This document shows positions 29,699-36,060 of a DNA stretch of 64,000 nt, one piece after another. A program made the position numbers and the translations under genes. The DNA comes from Streptomyces reniochalinae. GTDB taxonomy: Bacteria; Actinomycetota; Actinomycetes; Streptomycetales; Streptomycetaceae. The stretch covers positions 186,001 to 250,000 of the forward strand of contig NZ_QOIM01000032.1 of NCBI RefSeq assembly GCF_003323735.1, given 5' to 3'. The notes under the pieces are model-generated. The model ran no database searches. It saw only the letters and a program-made list of their open reading frames with translations, and was not told the DNA's origin. The first letter of the stretch is position 1, and the number at the start of each line of letters is the position of its first letter.

Positions 29699-32314
29699 TC
29701 ACTTGACCGGGGCCAGCTTGTCCTCCATGCCCGGGTGGGAGTCCAGCCACTTGCGCGCCGACTCCTTCTCCTTGCCCTTGCCGCCGCTCTGGATCGTGGC
29801 CTCGAGGGAGCCGAGGTCGTCCTCGGACATGTGGAAGTCCTTCAGCCAGCCGTACAGCTCGGGGAAGTCCTTCTCGAAGCCCTTCTTGGCGGTGACATGG
29901 ATGTGGTCGCCCTTGCCCCAGGAGCCCTTGGGGTCGTCGAGCTTCTTCATCGGGTACTTGCTGTAGACCCAGTGCGGGGACCAGGTGGTCGCCACGACCG
30001 GCTTCTTCTGCTTCACCGAACGGTCGACCTCGGAGATCATCGAGGAGGTACTGGAGGAGACGACCTTGTACTCCTTGTCCAGGCCGTAGTCCTTGAGCAC
30101 CTTCTTGAGGATCTTCATCTCGCCCGCGCTGGACTCGATGCCGGTGATCTTCCCGCCGAACATGTCGCTCTTGCCCTTGAGGTCTTCCAGCGAGTCGACG
30201 CCCTTGACGTAATCGGGCACGGACAGCTCCAGCGAGGTCGGTCCGTGCCAGGAGCCGACGTCGGTCAGTCTGTCCTTGTACTTGCGCCAGTACTGCTCGT
30301 GGGTGGTGGGCAGCCAGGCGTCCGTCTGGAAGTCCATCTGGCCCTGGGCCAGCGCCGTGTAGAGCGGGCCGGGGTCGAGCTGCTTGACGTTCGGCTTGTA
30401 GCCGCGGTCCTCCAGGATGTTCTGCCACAGGTAGGTCGTCGCGATGGCCTCGTCCCAGGGGAAGTAGCCCATCTGGACGGCCTTGCCGGCGTCCTTGCCC
30501 TGCTTCTTCTCGCCGCCGGGAGCCGGCGCCATCTTGTCGACGAAGCCCGGGTGGTCCTTCAGCCACTCCTTGACGGCCTTCTGCTCCTGGCCCTTGCCCG
30601 CACCCTGGATCTTGTCCTCCAGGGAGGTGAGCTGCTTCTCCTTGAGGTGGAAGTTCTTCAGCCAGCTGGCGACGACCGGGTTGTCCTTGGCGAAGCCCTT
30701 GCGGCCGACGTTGTAGAGCTTCTCTCCCTTGCCGAACGAGCCCTTGGGGTCGTCCAGCTTGGTCAGGTCGTAGGCGTTGTAGGCCCAGTGCGGGGACCAC
30801 AGCGTGACGACGACCGGCTCCTTCTTCTGGATGGAGCGCTTGAGCTCGGAGAGCATCGAGGAGGTGCTGGAGGAGACGACCTTGTATTCGCCCTCCAGGC
30901 CGTAGTCCTTGAGGACCTTCTCCTTGAGGATCTTCATCTCACCGGCGCTGGACTCGATGCCGATGATCTTCCCGTCGAACTTCTTGCCCTTCCCCTTCAG
31001 GTCCGCCAGGGACTTCACGCCCTTGACGTAGGAGGGAACGGACAGCTCCAGCGACGTGGGGCCGTACCAGGAGCCGAGCTTCTCCATCTTGGAGCCGTAC
31101 TTGTCCCAGTACTGCTGGTGCGTGGTGGGCAGCCAGGCGTCCGTCTGGAAGTCCGTCTCGCCCTGGGCGAGGGAGGTGTAGAGCGGTCCGGCGTCCAACT
31201 GCTTGAGGTTGGGCTTGAAGCCGCGCTGCTCCAGCACCTCCTTCCACAGGTAGGAGGTGGCGATGCCCTCGTCCCAGGGGATGTAGCCCATGTTGAGCTG
31301 CTTGCCCTTGCCGACGTTCGTGCTGCCGGAGGCCTGCTCCTTGGAGCCGGAGTCGGCGAAGTTCATACCGCCGGCGACCAGCGCGAGGACGACGACGCCG
31401 CACAGCGCGACGGCCGAACCGGGCTTGTAGCGCACGAAGCGCATCCGGCCCATCATCGCGGTCGCCTTCGCCGCGGCGCGGCGGCCGAGCGGCGAGACCC
31501 GCACGTTGAGGGCACCGGTCATCCGGTCCAGGTACATGGCGAGGATGACGACGGCGACACCCGACTCGACGCCCAGACCGATCTGGACCTGGGTGACGGC
31601 CGCGTAGACCCGCTCACCGAGACCGGGAGCACCGGCCATACCGGCGATGACCACCATGGACAGCGCGAGCATGATGACCTGGTTCACACCGGCCATGATC
31701 GTCGGCAGCGCCAGCGGGAACTGCACCCGCGTGAGCGTGTGCTTGGGGCTGGTGCCGAACGCCTCGGCGGCCTCCACCAGCTCGCCGTCGACCTGCCGGA
31801 TGCCCAGTTCGGTCATCCGGACGCCGGGCGGCATGGAGAAGATGATCGTCGCCAGCAGACCCGGGGTCGTGCCGACGGAGAAGAACATCACGCCGGGGAT
31901 CAGGTAGACGAAGGCCGGCATCGTCTGCATCACGTCGAGCACCGGGCGCACCGCGGCGCTGACCGACTTCTTGCGCGCCGCCCAGATACCGGTGGGCACC
32001 GCGATCACGATGGTGATGACGGCGGCGGCCAGGACGAGCGAGAGCGTCTGCATCGCCTCGTCCCACAACTGGAAGAGGTCGATGAGCACGAAGCCCACGA
32101 AGGCGATGACGCCCGCGGCCAGCCCGCGCAGCCAGAACGCGATGACGGCGAAGATACCGGCCAGCAGCAGCGGCTCGCCGCCGCCCAGGACGGCGTTGAT
32201 CCCGTCGTACAGCCCGGTCAGAACCGTGTTGATGAAGTCGAAGAGCCAGCCGAGGTGCGTCTGAAGCCAGTCGACGGCGTCCTCGACCCAGTTTCCGGGG
32301 TGGAACTCAGGCAC
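29699..32314 (-). CDS. glycine betaine/proline-type ABC permease fused to two tandem substrate-binding domains
   Basis: An 871-residue three-domain protein. Residues 1-320 form an OpuAB/ProW-like permease with several helices and the ATPase-contact loop (EAAEAFGTSPKHTLTRVQFP). After a last helix (about 300-318) come two homologous OpuAC-type domains, residues 338-595 and 611-871. Both contain MGY(I/F)PWDE, LGSW or VGSW with GPTSLELSVP, IGIESSAGEMKILK or its TGIESS variant, and VVSSSTSSM. They would face the outside and bind betaine or a similar osmolyte. A single fused domain is known in OpuA; two is unusual. GTG 32314 overlaps the ATPase gene by 8 bases. Confidence 0.93.
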   Translation of the reverse strand: MPEFHPGNWVEDAVDWLQTHLGWLFDFINTVLTGLYDGINAVLGGGEPLLLAGIFAVIAFWLRGLAAGVIAFVGFVLIDLFQLWDEAMQTLSLVLAAAVITIVIAVPTGIWAARKKSVSAAVRPVLDVMQTMPAFVYLIPGVMFFSVGTTPGLLATIIFSMPPGVRMTELGIRQVDGELVEAAEAFGTSPKHTLTRVQFPLALPTIMAGVNQVIMLALSMVVIAGMAGAPGLGERVYAAVTQVQIGLGVESGVAVVILAMYLDRMTGALNVRVSPLGRRAAAKATAMMGRMRFVRYKPGSAVALCGVVVLALVAGGMNFADSGSKEQASGSTNVGKGKQLNMGYIPWDEGIATSYLWKEVLEQRGFKPNLKQLDAGPLYTSLAQGETDFQTDAWLPTTHQQYWDKYGSKMEKLGSWYGPTSLELSVPSYVKGVKSLADLKGKGKKFDGKIIGIESSAGEMKILKEKVLKDYGLEGEYKVVSSSTSSMLSELKRSIQKKEPVVVTLWSPHWAYNAYDLTKLDDPKGSFGKGEKLYNVGRKGFAKDNPVVASWLKNFHLKEKQLTSLEDKIQGAGKGQEQKAVKEWLKDHPGFVDKMAPAPGGEKKQGKDAGKAVQMGYFPWDEAIATTYLWQNILEDRGYKPNVKQLDPGPLYTALAQGQMDFQTDAWLPTTHEQYWRKYKDRLTDVGSWHGPTSLELSVPDYVKGVDSLEDLKGKSDMFGGKITGIESSAGEMKILKKVLKDYGLDKEYKVVSSSTSSMISEVDRSVKQKKPVVATTWSPHWVYSKYPMKKLDDPKGSWGKGDHIHVTAKKGFEKDFPELYGWLKDFHMSEDDLGSLEATIQSGGKGKEKESARKWLDSHPGMEDKLAPVK

Positions 32315-33425
32315 GTGCTCTCACCCCGGCGTCCTTGCTCGTCTTCTCCGTCGCGACGCCGGCGGGCACCGCGGCGGCCGCGTCCACGCGGGGTTCCTCG
32401 GCGAGGGCGGCCAGCAGCCGCTCCCGGTCGACGACGCCGACGGGGGTGCCCGCGTCGTCGGTGACGATCATCGCGTCCTCGCTGGTGGAGAACGGGGTGA
32501 ACAGCTCGGCGAGCGGGGTCTCGGTGGTGACCGTCGGCGCCTTGCCGAGTCCGCGGCCCTGTGCGGCGGCCGCGTCGGCCTTGTCCTCATCCATGATCGA
32601 CCCCGCGGTCAGCACCCGCGAACGGTCCACGTCCTGGATGAAGGAGGCGACGTAGTCGGTGGCCGGACGGACCAGGATGTCCTCGGCGGTGCCGATCTGG
32701 ACGATGCGTCCGTCACGCATGACGGCGATGCGGTCACCCAGGCGCATGGCCTCGTTGAGGTCGTGGGTGATGAAGACGATGGTCTTCTTCAGCGTCTTCT
32801 GCAACTGGAGGAGCTGGTCTTGCATGTCACGGCGGATCAGCGGGTCCAGGGCGCTGAACGACTCGTCCATCAAGAGCAGGTCCGCGTCGGTGGCCAGCGC
32901 GCGGGCGAGGCCGACCCGCTGCTGCATACCGCCGGACAGTTCGTCGGGCCAGGACGCCTCCCAGCCCTTGAGCCCGGCCAGTTCCAGGGCTTCGGTGGCG
33001 CGCTTGTCGCGCTCCTCGCGTGGTACGCCCTGTACTTCGAGGCCGTAGGCGGCGTTCTCCAGCACGCTGCGGTGGGGGAAGAGCGCGAAGTGCTGGAAAA
33101 CCATGCTGATCTTGTGGGCTCGTACCTCACGCAGCTCGCGCGCGGGGAGCGCCGTCAGATCCTCACCGTCGAACAGGACCCGTCCCGCGGTGGGCTCGAG
33201 GAGGCCGTTGAGCATCCGCAGCAGCGTGGACTTACCGGAGCCTGACAGCCCCATGACCACGAATATCTGCCCCTCCTCAACCTCGAAGGAGGAGTCGATC
33301 ACTGCGGCGGTCGTGCCCTGGGCACGCAGTTCCTCGCGGTCGGTGCCGGCTTCCAGCCTGGCCACTGCCTGGTCCGCTCTCCTCCCGAACACTTTGTACA
33401 GGTGTTCGGCTCTCAGCCTGGACAC
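32307..33425 (-). CDS. glycine betaine/proline-type ABC transporter ATP-binding protein
   Basis: A 372-residue ATPase with Walker A GLSGSGKS, signature ELSGGMQQR, Walker B LLLMDESFSALD and switch ITHDLNEA. The C-terminal CBS-domain pair (about 290-350) is of the kind that senses ionic strength in OpuA-type importers. GTG 33425 is preceded by GAAGG; the longer upstream frame is Cys/Ser-rich and unlike the family. It is first in a two-gene operon with the permease/binding fusion, overlapping by 8 bases (GTGCCTGA). Confidence 0.93.
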   Translation of the reverse strand: MSRLRAEHLYKVFGRRADQAVARLEAGTDREELRAQGTTAAVIDSSFEVEEGQIFVVMGLSGSGKSTLLRMLNGLLEPTAGRVLFDGEDLTALPARELREVRAHKISMVFQHFALFPHRSVLENAAYGLEVQGVPREERDKRATEALELAGLKGWEASWPDELSGGMQQRVGLARALATDADLLLMDESFSALDPLIRRDMQDQLLQLQKTLKKTIVFITHDLNEAMRLGDRIAVMRDGRIVQIGTAEDILVRPATDYVASFIQDVDRSRVLTAGSIMDEDKADAAAAQGRGLGKAPTVTTETPLAELFTPFSTSEDAMIVTDDAGTPVGVVDRERLLAALAEEPRVDAAAAVPAGVATEKTSKDAGVRARA

Positions 33426-33449
33426 ATTCACCTTCTTGTCTTGACAACA

Positions 33450-33598
33450 GGTACCGGCACACCCCCACGCTTCGGTTCGAGCGGTAAATCGCTGCAAACG
33501 GTGCATACCGGAAAGATGCACTTTACACGAAGGCCTTGCCAGGGTGCTCCTGCTCGAAAGTTCAACTTCCAAACCGGTAGTGACGCGCTTCATACCGG
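33450..33598. promoter_or_regulatory. promoter region of the betaine transporter operon with repeated TACCGG elements
   Basis: Upstream of the ATPase gene, TACCGG occurs at about 33451, 33506 and 33593, and inverted as CCGGTA at about 33574. CATACCGG at 33504 and 33591 is an exact 8-base repeat. CCGGTA and the last TACCGG face each other across 13 bases. This may be a regulator-binding cluster. Core promoter elements were not identified. Confidence 0.3.
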
Positions 33599-33697
33599 CA
33601 AAAATGGACGCACCGCCTCCGCCCACGTCCCACGCGCCCCACGAGGGCCCTTCCGCGCCGCGCACGCGCTGTCCGACCCATGCGGCATCATCGGGCC

Positions 33698-34672
33698 GTG
33701 ACCATCACTCCGGCGAACACGGCAAACGCACCGAAGACCCCCGAAGGGCCCGGCGGCCCCCGGCTGATGCTCCTGGACACCGCCTCGCTCTACTTCCGCG
33801 CCTACTTCGGCGTCCCCGACAGCGTCCGCGCCCCGGACGGCACCCCCGTCAACGCCGTGCGCGGCCTGCTCGACTTCATCGCCAGGCTCGTCCACGACCA
33901 CCGGCCCGACGCGCTGGTGGCCTGCATGGACGCCGACTGGCGCCCCCAGTGGCGGGTGGACCTGATCCCCTCCTACAAGGCCCACCGCGTCGCCGAGGAG
34001 ATCGAGGGCGGCCCTGACGAGGAGGAGACACCCGACACCCTCGGCCCCCAGGTGCCGGTGATCGAGCAGGTGCTGGACGCCGTGGGGATCGCCCGCCTCG
34101 GAGCCGCGGGGTACGAGGCCGACGACGTGATCGGCACGCTGGCGACCCGGGCCACGGGCCCCGTCGACATCGTCACCGGCGACCGCGACCTCTTCCAGCT
34201 CGTCGACGACGCGCGCGCGGTCCGCGTGCTCTACCCGGTCAAGGGCGTCGGCAGCCTCGACGTCTACGACGGCTCGGCGCTGGCGACCAAGTACGGGGTC
34301 GACGGTGCCGGCTACGCGGATCTGGCGGTACTGCGCGGCGACCCCAGCGACGGCCTGCCCGGCGTGCGCGGCATCGGCGAGAAGACCGCCTCGAAGCTGC
34401 TGGACCAGTACGGCGACCTCGACGGCATCCGGGCAGCCGCGGCGGACCCCGTCTCCCGGATCACCCCGGCGCAGCGCACCAAACTCAAGGAGGCCGCCGC
34501 CTACCTGGACGTCGCACCCGCCGTGGTGCGGGTCGCCAGGGACGTGGAGCTCCCCGACGCCGACCTCGCACTGCCCCGGACCGCGCGCGAGCAGGACCGT
34601 CTCGCGGAGCTGGCCGAGCGGTGGGGGCTCGGCGGATCGCTGCGACGGCTGCTGACCACGCTCGCGGGCTGA
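33698..34672 (+). CDS. 5'-3' exonuclease (PolA N-terminal-domain-like)
   Basis: A 324-residue FEN-type nuclease: LMLLDTASLYFRAYFG and CMDADWRPQWRVDLIPSYK form the N-terminal metal-binding acidic region. Then YEADDVIGTLA, IVTGDRDLFQLVDD and the helix-hairpin-helix GDPSDGLPGVRGIGEKTASK. It corresponds to the stand-alone flap-nuclease/5'-3' exonuclease domain of DNA polymerase I and would remove RNA primers or flaps. GTG 33698 or ATG 33680 may be the start; neither has a clear ribosome site. Monocistronic. Confidence 0.9.
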   Translation: MTITPANTANAPKTPEGPGGPRLMLLDTASLYFRAYFGVPDSVRAPDGTPVNAVRGLLDFIARLVHDHRPDALVACMDADWRPQWRVDLIPSYKAHRVAEEIEGGPDEEETPDTLGPQVPVIEQVLDAVGIARLGAAGYEADDVIGTLATRATGPVDIVTGDRDLFQLVDDARAVRVLYPVKGVGSLDVYDGSALATKYGVDGAGYADLAVLRGDPSDGLPGVRGIGEKTASKLLDQYGDLDGIRAAAADPVSRITPAQRTKLKEAAAYLDVAPAVVRVARDVELPDADLALPRTAREQDRLAELAERWGLGGSLRRLLTTLAG

Positions 34673-34715
34673 TCCCCCACCGTGGACCTTCGATGATCAT
34701 GCGGGCACGCGTCTG

Positions 34716-34734
34716 TTAAGTTAGGCATACCTAA
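34716..34734. promoter_or_regulatory. iron box (DmdR/IdeR-type operator)
   Basis: TTAAGTTAGGCATACCTAA matches the remembered actinobacterial consensus TTAGGTTAGGCTAACCTAA at 16 of 19 positions and is largely palindromic. It lies 58 bases upstream of the siderophore-interacting protein gene, in an AT-rich patch that stands out from its surroundings. Confidence 0.8.
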
Positions 34735-34792
34735 GTTACGGTCTCTCCGTTTGTGCCCTCTGCCCGTGCCCGCATCCGTCCATGGAGGCCCC

Positions 34793-35662
34793 GTGCCAGA
34801 CCGCCAGGCCAGTCCAGCCCGCCCGGCCCGCCGGAAGCCGCAGCTCCACCACGCCCGCGTGGCCCGCACCGAACAGCTGACCCCGCACATGGTGCGGGTC
34901 GTCCTCTCAGGCGACGGCCTGACGGGCTTCCCCGCGGGCGAGCACACCGACCACTACGTCAAACTGCTCTTTCCCGCGCCCGGGGTCGACTACCCGCAGC
35001 CGTTCGACATCGAGCGCATCCGCGCCGAGCTGCCGCGCGACCAGTGGCCCGCCATGCGCACCTACACCGTGCGCGCCTGGGATCCGGCCACCGGCGAGCT
35101 GACGATCGACTTCGTCGTCCACGGGGACGAGGGCCTCGCAGGCCCCTGGGCACGGTCCGCCGGCGTCGGCGACGAGGTGTACTTCCTCGGCCCCGGCGGC
35201 GCCTACTCCCCCAGCCCCGACGCCGACTGGCACCTGCTCGTCGGCGACGAGAGCGCGCTGCCCGCCATCGCCGCCTCGCTGGCCCGGGTGCCCGAGGGGG
35301 CGCCCGTCCGGGCGTTCATCGAGGTCGCCGGGGCCGAGGAGGAACAGCCACTCGCCGCGCCGCCCGGCGCCGAGATCGTCTGGCTGCACCGGGGCGCGGC
35401 GCCGGTCGGCGAACGCCTCGTCACCGCCGTACGGGAACTGGACTTCCCCGAGGGACGCGTGCTCGCCTTCGTCCACGGCGAGGCGGGGTTCGTCAAGGAA
35501 CTCCGCGGCCACCTGCGCCTCGAGCGCGGCATCGCCAGGGAGCAGCTTTCCATCTCCGGGTACTGGCGCCTCGGCGCGGACGAGGACGGCTGGCAGGCGT
35601 CCAAGCGCGAGTGGAACGCCCAGGTCGAGGCCGAGCAGGAGGGCCAGACCTCCGCCGCGTGA
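34793..35662 (+). CDS. siderophore-interacting protein (FAD-dependent ferric-siderophore reductase family)
   Basis: A 289-residue protein of the SIP/ViuB family. The FAD-binding barrel contains TPHMVRVVLSGDGL, HTDHYVKLLFP and MRTYTVRAWD (the RxYT motif), then FVVHGDEGLAGPWA. The NAD(P)-binding C-terminal part contains LLVGDESALPAIAASLA and ends with ISGYWRLGADEDGW. It reduces ferric siderophores in the cytoplasm to release iron. GTG 34793 follows GGAGG. The upstream iron box predicts repression when iron is plentiful. A 10-bp hairpin directly follows the stop. Confidence 0.94.
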   Translation: MPDRQASPARPARRKPQLHHARVARTEQLTPHMVRVVLSGDGLTGFPAGEHTDHYVKLLFPAPGVDYPQPFDIERIRAELPRDQWPAMRTYTVRAWDPATGELTIDFVVHGDEGLAGPWARSAGVGDEVYFLGPGGAYSPSPDADWHLLVGDESALPAIAASLARVPEGAPVRAFIEVAGAEEEQPLAAPPGAEIVWLHRGAAPVGERLVTAVRELDFPEGRVLAFVHGEAGFVKELRGHLRLERGIAREQLSISGYWRLGADEDGWQASKREWNAQVEAEQEGQTSAA

Positions 35663-35689
35663 CCGTCGGAGCCTCGGGCGCTCCGACGG
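35663..35689 (+). terminator. terminator of the siderophore-interacting protein gene
   Basis: CCGTCGGAGC (35663-35672) pairs perfectly with GCTCCGACGG (35680-35689) across a seven-base loop. It begins at the base after the stop codon. Confidence 0.7.
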
Positions 35690-35764
35690 AGTGGTGCTCT
35701 GGCAAGAGCGTGCTGTGAGGGGGTCCCGCCACTCGTCGCGCGCGGTCCGCAGGTGGGGTGGCTG

Positions 35765-35798
35765 GTCGCGCCGTTCCCCGCGCCCCTTCGGGCGCGGG
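35765..35798. repeat. dispersed repeat copy 1
   Basis: GTCGCGCCGTTCCCCGCG followed by CCCCTTCGGGCGCGGG. It contains the hairpin CCGCGCCC-CTTC-GGGCGCGG. It resembles the GCGCAGTTCCCCGCGCCCC element that recurs between Streptomyces genes (recalled, not searched). Confidence 0.6.
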
Positions 35799-35996
35799 CT
35801 TCGGGGTCCGGGGGCCGGACCCCGGCATCCCGGGGCGGACGGACGGGTCCGGTCCGGCTGCGCCCCCACCTGGTTGGCGACCGCTCGCTGCGGCGAGCCG
35901 CGCGTCGGCCGGCGTTGCCTCAGGGGCTCCCGCGGAGCGTGCTGACGAGGGGCTGCCCCTGCTCGTCATGTGCAGTGCGCGGGTGGGACGTGGTTT

Positions 35997-36034
35997 GTCG
36001 CGCCGTTCCCCGCGCCCCCCTTCGGGGCTCGCGG
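35997..36034. repeat. dispersed repeat copy 2
   Basis: The same GTCGCGCCGTTCCCCGCG core in the same orientation, 232 bases after copy 1, followed by CCCCCCTTCGGGGCTCGCGG with the stem GCCCC/GGGGC. It ends 27 bases from the helicase stop. Confidence 0.6.
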
Positions 36035-36060
36035 CCCGCCCGAGACAGCGCGGGCGGGGC

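Larger units (their letters stand above)
35690..36060. other. gene-free region with two repeat copies
   Basis: About 370 bases between the SIP terminator and the helicase stop. It holds two direct copies of a Streptomyces-type dispersed repeat (listed separately), each preceded by GGTGGG-like sequence. An open plus-strand frame (35691-35945) is arginine-rich and judged non-coding. Confidence 0.6.

Noticed and set aside
35691..35945. 84-codon plus-strand frame after the siderophore-interacting protein
   Set aside because: It spans a dispersed repeat, is arginine/glycine-rich, lacks a ribosome site, and starts after a strong terminator.
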